The position numbers and the translations under genes are program-made. The notes below the pieces were generated by a model, which was not told where the DNA came from, searched no databases, and was given only the letters and a program-made list of their open reading frames with translations. DNA of 43,972 bases from Candidatus Gastranaerophilales bacterium (GTDB lineage Bacteria; Cyanobacteriota; Vampirovibrionia; Gastranaerophilales; Gastranaerophilaceae), in assembly GCA_910587175.1 (NCBI GenBank), contig CAJULH010000013.1, positions 1 through 43,972 of the forward strand, given 5' to 3'. This document shows positions 15,810 to 24,183 of the stretch, in pieces; positions within the stretch are counted from its first letter, which is position 1; every line of letters starts with the position of its first letter.

Positions 15810-15831
15810 GTAAAAAGTATATACTTTTTAC
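15810..15831. promoter_or_regulatory. 22-bp perfect palindrome, candidate operator
   Basis: Two 11-bp half-sites, GTAAAAAGTAT and its exact complement, meet without a spacer. The site lies between the divergent glycine-zipper gene and speB, about 65 nt upstream of the speB -35 box. Having no loop, it is more likely a binding site for a dimeric DNA-binding protein than an RNA hairpin. Confidence 0.5.
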
Positions 15832-15895
15832 AAAACCCTTGCGCTACAAGGATTTTAAAAGTTAACATTTTGTAACAATTCATCAAAAAGAGTTT

Positions 15896-15924
15896 TTGGC
15901 AGCATAGCTTTTTTATGGTAACAT
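15896..15924 (+). promoter_or_regulatory. speB promoter with extended -10, near-leaderless
   Basis: TTGGCA (15896-15901), a 17-nt spacer ending in TGG, then TAACAT (15919-15924). The ATG is at 15932, seven nucleotides after the box, so the mRNA begins at or within a base of the start codon. There is no Shine-Dalgarno sequence. TATGGTAA also occurs in the promoters at 24167 and 42685. Confidence 0.55.
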
Positions 15925-15931
15925 TAGGCTT

Positions 15932-16771
15932 ATGTTAAAAGGACCATTCTTAAGTAAAGATTTTATAGGCTCTCTGAATAGCTTTGCAGAAGCAAAAACT
16001 GTTTTAATTGGAATGCCGTTTGACGGCACCACAACAAACCGTCCGGGAACAAGATTTGCACCGCAGGCTATCAGGCTTGAAAGCATCGGTATTGAAACCT
16101 ATTCTCCAATTTTTGATAAAGACCTTGAAGACTGCAGGTTTTACGATGCGGGAGACTTAGATTTGCCATTTGGAAATGCACAAAGAGTGCTTAATATTAT
16201 TAAAGAAAATGCAGTACAAATATACAGTGCAGGCAAAAAAATTCTCGGGGTGGGCGGTGAACACCTTGTAACATTGGCAGAAATTGAAGCAATAAAAGAA
16301 TTTTACAGTAATATTGTCGTAATTCAGTTTGATGCACATACAGATTTAAGAGATGAATATTTAGGCGAAAAATTAACCCATTCAGGCGTAATGAAACAAA
16401 TAGCAAACCTTATAGGATTCGAGAATATAGCCCAAATAGGGATAAGGTCGGGCGAAAAAGAAGAATTTGAGCTTATGAAAACCTATTCTACGCTAAAACA
16501 CAGATATGAAGAGCTTGATAATTTCAGGGATAAAAATATATTCATTACAATCGATTTAGATGTTTTAGACCCGGGTATTATGAGCGGAGTAGGCACACCG
16601 GAAGCCGGCGGAATGAGTTATAATGAGCTTTTAGGATGGCTGAAATATTTAAGCATGGATTTCAATATTATCGGCATGGATGTTGTAGAACTTGCCCCGG
16701 ATATAGATACAACCAAAAATTCAACGGCAGCAGCGTGCAAAATCATAAGAGAATGTTTGATGATGCTATAA
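15932..16771 (+). CDS. speB: Agmatinase/arginase-family ureohydrolase
   Basis: A 279-residue binuclear-manganese ureohydrolase, most likely agmatinase (agmatine to putrescine plus urea). Metal-binding motifs are intact: GGEH (about 108-111), DAHTD (about 133-137) and ITIDLDVLDP (about 209-218), with a terminal VVELAP-D motif. Length and the early GMPFDGTTTNRPGTRFAPQAIR segment fit the SpeB branch better than arginase. No arginine decarboxylase or SpeE is in the window. The mRNA looks leaderless. Guanidinobutyrase or a similar substrate cannot be ruled out. Confidence 0.88.
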   Translation: MLKGPFLSKDFIGSLNSFAEAKTVLIGMPFDGTTTNRPGTRFAPQAIRLESIGIETYSPIFDKDLEDCRFYDAGDLDLPFGNAQRVLNIIKENAVQIYSAGKKILGVGGEHLVTLAEIEAIKEFYSNIVVIQFDAHTDLRDEYLGEKLTHSGVMKQIANLIGFENIAQIGIRSGEKEEFELMKTYSTLKHRYEELDNFRDKNIFITIDLDVLDPGIMSGVGTPEAGGMSYNELLGWLKYLSMDFNIIGMDVVELAPDIDTTKNSTAAACKIIRECLMML

Positions 16772-16778
16772 GTTTTCA

Positions 16779-17357
16779 TCAAAAGGCTTTCAGGTCTTCT
16801 AAAAACATATTTATAAAAACATCAACAGCATCTTTAAATTCTTCCTTGGTACCGGAATTATCAATCACATAATCAGCATGCTCTTTTTTAAAGTCTTCTT
16901 TCATCTGGGAATCAATTCTGAGTTTAGCTTCTGCTTTTGAAATGCTATTTCGCGCCATGAGCCTTTTTATCCTTATATTTTCATCAGCACAAATTAAAAC
17001 GATTTTATCAAAATATTTATCAAAACCAGCCTCAAAAAGAAGTGCGGCAGAAACAAAAACAAAAGGTTTATTTAGGTTTTCTTTAAAAAAATTTTTCATT
17101 TCATCTAAAATCAAAGGGTAGATGAAGTCTTCAAGCTCTTTTTTTAATATAGAATTATTAAAAACTATATCGGCAACCTCAATACGATTAACAGTATTAA
17201 ATTTCTTTAACAAAAATTCCCTCAAGCGGGGTGAATTTTCATATAAAGAATGTGTAACATTATCAAGACACAAAACCTTAAAACCTTTATCTTTAAGGAA
17301 TTTTTCAAACAAGCTTTTGCCTGATGCGATATTACCTGTTATTGCAATTTTTAGCAT
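16779..17357 (-). CDS. coaE: Dephospho-CoA kinase
   Basis: A 192-residue kinase for the last step of coenzyme A synthesis (dephospho-CoA plus ATP to CoA). P-loop GNIASGKS (8-15), CLDNVTHSLY region equivalent to the DAD motif (D substitution pattern slightly unusual), SAALLFEAGFDKYFDKIVLI, and the lid RLMARNSISKAEAKLRIDSQ are all recognisable. Length is normal. Convergent with speB, 7 nt apart. The start lies six nucleotides after a TAAAAT box, without a ribosome binding site. Confidence 0.9.
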   Translation of the reverse strand: MLKIAITGNIASGKSLFEKFLKDKGFKVLCLDNVTHSLYENSPRLREFLLKKFNTVNRIEVADIVFNNSILKKELEDFIYPLILDEMKNFFKENLNKPFVFVSAALLFEAGFDKYFDKIVLICADENIRIKRLMARNSISKAEAKLRIDSQMKEDFKKEHADYVIDNSGTKEEFKDAVDVFINMFLEDLKAF

Positions 17358-17363
17358 AACTTT

Positions 17364-17369
17364 ATTTTA
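17364..17369 (-). promoter_or_regulatory. -10 box for a leaderless coaE transcript
   Basis: On the minus strand TAAAAT, then six nucleotides (AAAGTT), then the coaE ATG. The -35 region is weak. It overlaps the divergent promoter of the BI-1 family gene, whose TATAAT is at 17384-17389 on the plus strand. Confidence 0.45.
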
Positions 17370-17422
17370 CACATAAAACGTAGTATAATCCATATAAGAG
17401 ATATTTTAAGGGGAGAAATAAA

Positions 17423-18163
17423 ATGACATCAAATCCTATGACAAATGACAGGATTTACGAAGGTATAATTGTTTCAGATAAGCCTATGACTGTTGCAGGA
17501 ACTGTTAATAAAACTCTGGGACTTCTTGCAATCGTTGTTTTGGTTGCAAGTTATACCTGGCATCTCGCTTATACAGGCATGGCAGATAAGCTCCAGGCTA
17601 TTATGATGACAGGTATCATAGGAGGACTTATTCTTGCAATAATTGCAGCATTCAAGCCGCAGCATTCAAAACCCTTAAGCATTGGTTATGCAGCATGCGA
17701 AGGGCTTGCTCTTGGCGGAATTTCAGCATATTTTAATGCAGCATTTCCCGGAATCGTGGCGCAGGCAATATTAGGAACTTTTGTTGCTATGGCAATCGTC
17801 CTTCTTCTTTTTAAAACAAGGGTTATACGCGCTACGGAAGCATTCAGATCTACAATTATTGCAGCAACAATTTCTATTGCCGTATTATACGGTATAAGCC
17901 TCATTATGGGTCTCCTTTTCCATAATACAGCACTAAGTGCTATGATAAATTCAAGCGGAACATTGGGACTTGTATTTTCAGGAATTGTTATAATAATTGC
18001 CTCTTTGAATTTTGTGCTTGATTTTGATTTTATTGAAAGAGGAGTAGAACAGGGTGCACCGCAATATTTAGAATGGTATGGCGCTTTCAGTCTTCTTGTT
18101 ACACTAATATGGCTGTATTTGGAAATTTTAAGACTTCTTGCTAAATTGCAAAACAGAAGATAG
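17423..18163 (+). CDS. Bax inhibitor-1 / YccA-YetJ family membrane protein
   Basis: A 246-residue integral membrane protein with about seven transmembrane helices, starting at residue 29 (TLGLLAIVVLVASYTWHLAY). The family (Pfam Bax1-I) includes bacterial YccA, which interacts with FtsH, and YetJ, a calcium leak channel. The C-terminal acidic residues in LDFDFIERGVEQGAP match the conserved family region. The gene has its own TATAAT at 17384 and a GGGGAG ribosome binding site. A direct functional partner is not visible, although ftsH is elsewhere in the window. Confidence 0.85.
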   Translation: MTSNPMTNDRIYEGIIVSDKPMTVAGTVNKTLGLLAIVVLVASYTWHLAYTGMADKLQAIMMTGIIGGLILAIIAAFKPQHSKPLSIGYAACEGLALGGISAYFNAAFPGIVAQAILGTFVAMAIVLLLFKTRVIRATEAFRSTIIAATISIAVLYGISLIMGLLFHNTALSAMINSSGTLGLVFSGIVIIIASLNFVLDFDFIERGVEQGAPQYLEWYGAFSLLVTLIWLYLEILRLLAKLQNRR

Positions 18164-18173
18164 AAAATAAAAA

Positions 18174-20516
18174 GTGAAAATCTGGAATATAAAAAATGAA
18201 AATAAAGCAGGTGAATCTTCTAAAAAAGAAGACAGCCTGCTTTATACTCTTTTAAAGACAAGAGGCTTGGCTGAAAATGAATTTGAAGAATTTTTAAACC
18301 CGCTTGAGACTGAGCTTTCAAGTCCATACATTTTTGCCGATATGAAAAAGGCGGTAGAAAGAATTCAAAAAGCAGTTAAAAATAATGAATTAATCCTGAT
18401 ATGGGGAGATTTTGATGCTGATGGCGTCACATCAACTGCAATTTTATATAAAACCCTGAAATCACTTAATGCAAATTTTGATTACATAATCCCGGACAGG
18501 GAAAAAATGGGTCATGGAATAAACAGCAAATTTATTTTGCCATACATTGCAAAGAAAAAACCAAAGGTAATGATAACAGTTGATTGCGGCATTTCAAATG
18601 AAAAAGAAATTTCTCTTTTAAAAAGCTTTGGTGTAGATGTCATTTTAACAGACCACCACAAAGCGCCTGAAATTTTGCCTGAAGCATATGCTATTATAAA
18701 CCCGAAGGCACCAGATTCCCTGAATGAAAAATTAACCGTCCCGGAAATTAAAAAAGTATCAGAGCTTGCAGGCGCAGGAGTAGCGTACAAGCTTGCATCT
18801 GCGCTTTTAGAAAACAGCAGCAATGAAAAACTCAAAGAGGAGCTTCTTATCTTATCCTGCGTAGGCACAATTGCAGACGTTGTGCCGCTTTTATATGAAA
18901 ACAGGGTAATTGCCGCAAAAGGACTGGAGCTCATAAATAAAGGGGTACACAAAGGAATCAGTCTGCTATTTAATTTGAACAACAAAAACCCGGGAGAAAT
19001 TTCAAGTTACGACGTAGCTTTTATCTTAGCCCCGAGAATAAATGCCGCAGGCAGATTGAAAACTGCAGAACCGGCATTTAAACTTCTTACAGAAGAAGAC
19101 GAAACAACACTAAAAACAGCTTTAAAAGAACTTGACAACTATAATAAAATCCGCCAGAATCTCTGTGATAAAACTTATGAAGAGGCGCTCAGCCAGATTC
19201 AAAACAATAAAAACTTTAAAAAGGAAAAAGCCATAGTTCTTTTTGGAGAAGACTGGCATATTGGCGTAATTGGAATTGTGGCATCAAAACTTGTAGAAAA
19301 ATTTTACAAGCCCGTATTTTTAATTACAAAAGATGATGATAATATGGCAAGATGCTCTATCAGAGGCATAAAAGAATATAATATCGCAGAAATTCTGGAT
19401 GAAAATGCGAAACACTTTGAAAACTTTGGCGGACACAGTCTTGCCGGCGGTTTTTCTTTTGATTTAAACAAAATATCATTTGAATATGTTAAAACCGCAC
19501 TTTTAACAACCCTGGATTCAAAAAAAGAAGTAGAGATAAAGGGTCCGGTTCTTGAAATTGATGCAGAATTAAACCCGGAAGATATTAACGAAGATTTGAT
19601 AGAAGCCATAAAAAAGCTTGAGCCGACAGGGCAGGATAATCCAAGCCCCGTATTTGCACTTAATGATATCACCCTGGTTTCTAAAAAAACCATGGGGAAA
19701 GAAAACAACCATCTTTCTTTCAGGATAAAAAAGAATGAATGCGATTTTAGCTGCATATGGTGGCGTCATACAGAAATTCCTGTTATGGAAGGAGAAACTT
19801 TCAGTCTTGCATTTGAACCAAAAATTAATGTTTTTAATAATGAAACTTCAATCAGATTGTATACTGCAGATATAAAATCTGATAAATGTGCAAACAATCA
19901 GGATTTTGAACTGAAATTTTATGACCACAGAAAGAAAAAGGGAATATTGCCGCAGATTGAAGAATATATTAAAAGACCAAATGTTAATATAGAAATATTC
20001 GCCCAAAAAATCAAAACAAAAACAATATTAAAAGATTATCCCGAAATATCATCTAAAATCTGCACAAAAGAACCGGAAGCGGAAGATTTGATGTTCTTTG
20101 ATTATCCAAGTTCTTTTGATGAATTCATCGGGCTTTTAAAAGAAAAAAAGACAGGTAAAATTCATCTTATGAATGAAGAATTCGATGAAAATATTGAAAC
20201 CTATATAAAACAGCTGATTGGAATACTGAAATATGCTTCAAACAACAAGGATGGCAAAATATCTATCTCAGAACTTTCCAAAATGATTGGCACAGGCGAA
20301 GATTTTATTCAAAATGCACTTGATATTCTGGAAGAATTGGGTTCTATAGAGATTTTAGACATAGATAAAATAAAATTTATAACCCCGCCAACAGATTATT
20401 TTTACAAGCACCCTGCATATGAAACTCTAAAAGCTGAATTTGAGGATGTTTTAAACACTAAAAAATATATCGCCCAAACTTCATTGGACGATATAAAAAA
20501 TCTTTTGGCTGAATAA
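18174..20516 (+). CDS. recJ: Single-stranded-DNA-specific exonuclease RecJ with C-terminal extension
   Basis: A 780-residue 5'-3' ssDNA exonuclease of recombination and mismatch repair. The DHH domain shows WGDFDADGVTS (about 80-90), VDCGISN (about 136-142) and LTDHHKAPE (about 157-165). The DHHA1 domain has GVIGIVASKL and the GGHSLAGGFSF loop (about 420-430). An OB-like domain follows to about 570. The final 200 residues go beyond E. coli RecJ (577 residues) and include a probable winged helix (about 680-745, ISISELSKMIGTGEDFIQNA). The start is GTG at 18174 with a weak site; it is 10 nt after the BI-1 gene and probably co-transcribed. Confidence 0.92.
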   Translation: MKIWNIKNENKAGESSKKEDSLLYTLLKTRGLAENEFEEFLNPLETELSSPYIFADMKKAVERIQKAVKNNELILIWGDFDADGVTSTAILYKTLKSLNANFDYIIPDREKMGHGINSKFILPYIAKKKPKVMITVDCGISNEKEISLLKSFGVDVILTDHHKAPEILPEAYAIINPKAPDSLNEKLTVPEIKKVSELAGAGVAYKLASALLENSSNEKLKEELLILSCVGTIADVVPLLYENRVIAAKGLELINKGVHKGISLLFNLNNKNPGEISSYDVAFILAPRINAAGRLKTAEPAFKLLTEEDETTLKTALKELDNYNKIRQNLCDKTYEEALSQIQNNKNFKKEKAIVLFGEDWHIGVIGIVASKLVEKFYKPVFLITKDDDNMARCSIRGIKEYNIAEILDENAKHFENFGGHSLAGGFSFDLNKISFEYVKTALLTTLDSKKEVEIKGPVLEIDAELNPEDINEDLIEAIKKLEPTGQDNPSPVFALNDITLVSKKTMGKENNHLSFRIKKNECDFSCIWWRHTEIPVMEGETFSLAFEPKINVFNNETSIRLYTADIKSDKCANNQDFELKFYDHRKKKGILPQIEEYIKRPNVNIEIFAQKIKTKTILKDYPEISSKICTKEPEAEDLMFFDYPSSFDEFIGLLKEKKTGKIHLMNEEFDENIETYIKQLIGILKYASNNKDGKISISELSKMIGTGEDFIQNALDILEELGSIEILDIDKIKFITPPTDYFYKHPAYETLKAEFEDVLNTKKYIAQTSLDDIKNLLAE

Positions 20517-20575
20517 TTTTTATACACAGCTGCGAAATAAGCCTGTTGCGCTAAATTAAACAGTTATACAAAGAA

Positions 20576-20989
20576 TTACATAATATTGCTGTTTAGCATT
20601 TTTTTCATCTTTTCAATATTTTTCATCTTCTTTTGAAGAGAAGAATATTCTTTTTTAAGCTTTGAAAGCTCGGCTTTGTGGTTATTTACTTCAATTTCTT
20701 TCTGCTCAACAAGAGTTTTATATGTTGCAAGCTGTTCTCTCACATCAACCTGAGCAGATTCAAGATTATTTACGGCACTTTTAAATTTTTCATTTGAAAG
20801 TGTTTCGGAAGTACTTTGCGTATTTACAGCATTAACTTCTGCAGCATCACTTGCAGGTTTAATATTTACCTCCTGAACTGATTTTGTTTCAGATGTAAAC
20901 ACGGCATCGTTTGCATATGAAGCCGCAAACCCAAAAGAAAGAATAGCAGCAAGCACTATGAATTTTCTTATAACAGAATTCTTTAACAT
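20576..20989 (-). CDS. Secreted coiled-coil protein, function unknown
   Basis: A 137-residue protein with a signal peptide (RKFIVLAAILSFGFAASYA, cleavage near residue 26), a Ser/Thr/Val-rich low-complexity segment (28-65), and a single long coiled coil (about 66-130, AVNNLESAQVDVREQLATYK and QKEIEVNNHKAELSKLKKEY). GAGGAGAAAAT gives a strong ribosome binding site. A periplasmic structural or spacer role is likely; no family recognised. Confidence 0.75.
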   Translation of the reverse strand: MLKNSVIRKFIVLAAILSFGFAASYANDAVFTSETKSVQEVNIKPASDAAEVNAVNTQSTSETLSNEKFKSAVNNLESAQVDVREQLATYKTLVEQKEIEVNNHKAELSKLKKEYSSLQKKMKNIEKMKKMLNSNIM

Positions 20990-21099
20990 ATTTTCTCCTC
21001 ATAAAAATCGTACAATATCAGATAATATTATCGTACATTTTTAGAGGTTTAAATGTCAAATTTTTAATATAAATATGTCGTTTCAAACACCATACGCGA

Positions 21100-21282
21100 T
21101 TAAATATCTTCAATCCAAATAGCATTTACAGGGCATACAAGTGCAGCATCAATGCAATCCTGCTCATTTCCTGGCACTTCAGCATCATTAACATGGGCAA
21201 CCACATCCACAGAAAAGACATCCGAATTTATCGCCTCACATGCTCCACATGCTACACATCCGTCCATTATGCAAACATTCAT
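21100..21282 (-). CDS. Small single-cluster [4Fe-4S] ferredoxin
   Basis: A 60-residue ferredoxin. Cysteines C9, C12, C15 (GCVACGACEA) and the distant C50 (VCPVNAI) fit one [4Fe-4S] cluster, as in monocluster ferredoxins of anaerobes. An acidic surface is typical of electron-transfer proteins. AGGAG ribosome binding site. The gene stands alone between the coiled-coil protein and DUF2023 genes. It could serve the radical SAM enzymes or the corrinoid proteins in the window, but this is speculation. Confidence 0.9.
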   Translation of the reverse strand: MNVCIMDGCVACGACEAINSDVFSVDVVAHVNDAEVPGNEQDCIDAALVCPVNAIWIEDI

Positions 21283-21435
21283 AAAAATCTCCTAAATATC
21301 CTAAAAAGCAATTTTTATGAACACATTTTATTGCGTTTTAAAAAAAAATTAATTACCACAAAAGACAGTCTTTAAAGGCTAAAAGCTTTTTTATATAATA
21401 GAAATTCAAAATATTTAAAATTTTATATTTAAAAT

Positions 21436-21777
21436 TTAAACAGCTTGTGTGCAGGTTTTATTTAACATATTTAAAAACCTTTCGCATTGCATAGCAGTAT
21501 CATACCCCAAAACCGCACCCAAAATAAAATCCTCATAAGGATTTAAATCATTCAATGGTTTAATAAAAGTTTTAATTGCATCTATACATTCCTTTTTGCC
21601 AAAAAAGAGGTTTGCCTTTGAATTATCAATATTTTGAACCAGAAATTTCAAACCCCGTTTTTCAAGCTTTCTTATTGCATTATCCAAAAACCCGGTTTCA
21701 AAAGTAACAAGAGCAACAGGCTTTGTACCCTTTGAAACTTCATACAAATAGGTATTAAAAACACCCATAGTATCCAT
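21436..21777 (-). CDS. DUF2023-family protein
   Basis: A 113-residue protein matching DUF2023 as I recall it: VFNTYLYEVSKGTKPVALVT at the start, ANLFFGKKECIDAIKTF in the middle and DFILGAVLGYDTAMQCERFL at the end. In many Clostridia and Bacteroidetes this gene neighbours a flavodoxin; no flavodoxin is here, but a ferredoxin lies 150 nt downstream. A redox-associated role is inferred from such neighbourhoods only. Confidence 0.75.
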   Translation of the reverse strand: MDTMGVFNTYLYEVSKGTKPVALVTFETGFLDNAIRKLEKRGLKFLVQNIDNSKANLFFGKKECIDAIKTFIKPLNDLNPYEDFILGAVLGYDTAMQCERFLNMLNKTCTQAV

Positions 21778-21825
21778 TATTCAAAATTCCCCATCTCTCA
21801 TCCTTACAAAAGATAAGATGGCATT

Positions 21826-23289
21826 TTAATGCTTTTTGTTCCTAAATAATACCCGAAGCCCCGCTTTAAAATAATTTTTAAATTCCGCAAAGGTTCTAAT
21901 CTGAAAAAGCATCATAAGAATATAGGGCAATCTTATATAATAGCCCCTTACGGCGTTTTTATGAATCTCAAAAACTCTTTCCTTTGAAAGATGATGAGTA
22001 TTTACACTTGGATAAAAATATGGCATATCATAGTTTAAATCCCCAAGATTATGCTCTTTCACATAATCATAAAATCTGGAGCCGCAAAGAGCAGTTGCAG
22101 TATAGTAGCTTACAAAGTGGGTATTTAATTTTTTTGAAAATTCTATAGTTTCACGTGCTGTCTCTTCGGATTCCCAAGGAAGACCTAAAACATAATAGGC
22201 ATAAACTTTTATACCCTTTTTCTTAAAGAGTTTTACGGTATTTTTAATATCATCAAGGGTAATTTTTTTGCCCATTTTATCAAGCATATATTGCGAGCCG
22301 CTCTCAATTCCTATTGATACAAGCTTGCAGCCTGCCTTTTTCATTAAATCAACCGTGTCGGAATCTGCAGTATCCGCTCTTGAATTTGTAGAAAAAGTAA
22401 TTTTTAATCCCGAATCTATTATTGCGTTGCAAAGATTGTGCACCCATTCCTTATTTAAATTAAAAATATCAGACCAGAAAATAAAATTTTTAATACCATA
22501 TTTTTCATAGCACTCTTTTATTTCACCTAAAATATTTTCAGGACTTCTATACCTTACCTTTGCACCTGAAACAGGTGTTGCAAGACAAAAGAAGCAATGA
22601 AAGGGGCATCCCCTTGACACTTTTATTACAGCCTGCAATTCACCGGTATCAGGACGTCTGTAGATATTATTATCAATCAAATCACGCGCAGGATATGGAA
22701 GTTCATCCAATTTTTCATTAAAAGGACGTCTTTCGTTTTGGATAATATCATTGCCATATCTGTAAGTAATTCCTAAGATTTCAGACAACGGTGCGCCTGA
22801 AAGTATTTCTTTTAAGGTAAGCTCCGCCTCGCCCATAATTGCAATATCAAGAGCCGGAAATTCATTAAGCGCTTCTTTTGCCAAAATATTAAAATGCGCT
22901 CCTTTTGCAATAGTCATAATCCCCGGAAACTCTTTTTTTACAATCTCTAATGGTGCAAGGTCGGATTTTAGCGTAGGAGTGGCAGCGTTCAACAAGAGAT
23001 ATTTTGGCTGAAATGCTCTAATATCCCTGATTAAATCTTCTATAGTTTCAGAATTTAAGCTATAATCTTTAATTTTAGGTTCATACCCTGCTAAACGCGC
23101 CATTGATGCTAAATACATTAAATCGGAAGGCGGGAGCGGCGGAATAACAATCAGGTCATCCGTCGGCTGCTGGCATCTGTCTTCCCTGTTCATCACAGGC
23201 GAAGGCGGATAAATTAAAAATATTTTGTCCTTGCAAAACACCTTCCCCAAGGTTTCCGGCTGTTTTTTTTGTTCATTATTATTTTCCAT
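21826..23289 (-). CDS. B12-binding-domain radical SAM protein
   Basis: A 487-residue radical SAM enzyme. An N-terminal cobalamin-binding-like Rossmann domain (about 20-170, PPLPPSDLMYLASMARLAGYE and EAELTLKEIL) precedes the radical SAM core (about 205-420), whose cluster motif is GCPFHCFFC (CxxxCxxC). The family includes BchE-like and hopanoid- or lipid-modifying methyltransferases and cyclases. No classic DxHxxG histidine is obvious, so base-off cobalamin binding is uncertain. It overlaps the upstream SDR gene by 11 nt, so both probably modify the same metabolite, perhaps a lipid or cell-surface component. Substrate unknown. Confidence 0.87.
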   Translation of the reverse strand: MENNNEQKKQPETLGKVFCKDKIFLIYPPSPVMNREDRCQQPTDDLIVIPPLPPSDLMYLASMARLAGYEPKIKDYSLNSETIEDLIRDIRAFQPKYLLLNAATPTLKSDLAPLEIVKKEFPGIMTIAKGAHFNILAKEALNEFPALDIAIMGEAELTLKEILSGAPLSEILGITYRYGNDIIQNERRPFNEKLDELPYPARDLIDNNIYRRPDTGELQAVIKVSRGCPFHCFFCLATPVSGAKVRYRSPENILGEIKECYEKYGIKNFIFWSDIFNLNKEWVHNLCNAIIDSGLKITFSTNSRADTADSDTVDLMKKAGCKLVSIGIESGSQYMLDKMGKKITLDDIKNTVKLFKKKGIKVYAYYVLGLPWESEETARETIEFSKKLNTHFVSYYTATALCGSRFYDYVKEHNLGDLNYDMPYFYPSVNTHHLSKERVFEIHKNAVRGYYIRLPYILMMLFQIRTFAEFKNYFKAGLRVLFRNKKH

Positions 23290-24100
23290 TTATATATTTC
23301 CTCACTCTGAATTTTAATGTTTTGCGTATAGTCTGATTTAAAATACACTTTGGTATAAACCTTGAAAATGATGCTGCCAAAGCGTCTTTGCCGACCAAAT
23401 AAGAATGTTTCGGAAATTTAGATGTGGCGGCTTTTAATATAACCCTTGCAACATTTTCCGGTTCGACGCCTCTGTGTGCATTGTTTTTGGCATTTTCCAA
23501 AAGAAATTCGCCCGTTTCTTTATATTCCCCATCGAAATTTTTGAAATTTTCCTTGTTTAAATCAATACAATACTGCCAGAATTTTGTTTTGACAACTCCG
23601 GGCTTGATTGATACAGTTCTTATTCCTGTTTCAATTTCAAAAGAATTCAGTAAAATATCTGCAGCAGACTTTGAAAGACAATATGGCGAAATAAAGGGAA
23701 ATATACCAAATGCTGCCATTGATGAAACATTTATAACCCTTGAATCTTGTTTTAAATTCGGAAAGATAAATTTTAAAAGCCTGGAAAGTCCTAAAACGCA
23801 AACATCTAACTGTCGTTTTAAATCATCCTCGGAAAGCTTTATAACAGGAGAAGCGATTGCAACCCCCGCAAAATTCACAACTATATCAAATTTTATGCCC
23901 TTAAACTCGCTAAAAAGTTCGTCAAATGAAGCTTTATCGCATATATCCAGAAAAAGAGGGGTTAATTTTCCTCCGGCTTCTATTTCAACTTTCGGAAATT
24001 CTTTTCTATATGTCGCCCAAACATTACAAAAAGGCAGAAGCATAGATATAAGACTTCTTGCAATGTCAGAATTTGCCGCAACTATTAATACGTTTTTCAT
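23279..24100 (-). CDS. Short-chain dehydrogenase/reductase
   Basis: A 273-residue SDR. The nucleotide-binding start is VLIVAANSDIARSLI (a variant of TGxxxGxG with Ala/Asn replacing Gly, as in some reductases), NFAG at about 94, catalytic Ser in NVSSMAAFG and YCLSK (YxxxK). The C-terminal 40 residues are basic and probably membrane-associating (FIPKCILNQTIRKTLKFRVRK region), as in SDRs acting on lipids. It is upstream of, and overlaps, the B12-binding radical SAM gene. Divergent from the PfkB-like gene at 24184. Confidence 0.87.
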   Translation of the reverse strand: MKNVLIVAANSDIARSLISMLLPFCNVWATYRKEFPKVEIEAGGKLTPLFLDICDKASFDELFSEFKGIKFDIVVNFAGVAIASPVIKLSEDDLKRQLDVCVLGLSRLLKFIFPNLKQDSRVINVSSMAAFGIFPFISPYCLSKSAADILLNSFEIETGIRTVSIKPGVVKTKFWQYCIDLNKENFKNFDGEYKETGEFLLENAKNNAHRGVEPENVARVILKAATSKFPKHSYLVGKDALAASFSRFIPKCILNQTIRKTLKFRVRKYINGK

Positions 24101-24147
24101 AATACAAATTTAACAATTTTTCCCTATTTTGTCCTATTTTTAACAAT

Positions 24148-24177
24148 TTGACACACAAACTGCTTCTATGGTAAACA
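24148..24177 (+). promoter_or_regulatory. Promoter of the PfkB-like gene, leaderless
   Basis: A perfect TTGACA (24148-24153), an 18-nt spacer ending in TGG, then a poor -10 TAAACA (24172-24177). The ATG is at 24184, after six nucleotides, with no Shine-Dalgarno sequence. The TGG extension may compensate for the weak -10 box. Confidence 0.5.
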
Positions 24178-24183
24178 TAAAGT

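Noticed and set aside
21330..21440. AT-rich inverted repeats near 21405-21435 as a terminator for DUF2023
   Set aside because: Only A/T pairs of low complexity; such self-complementarity is expected by chance in this composition.
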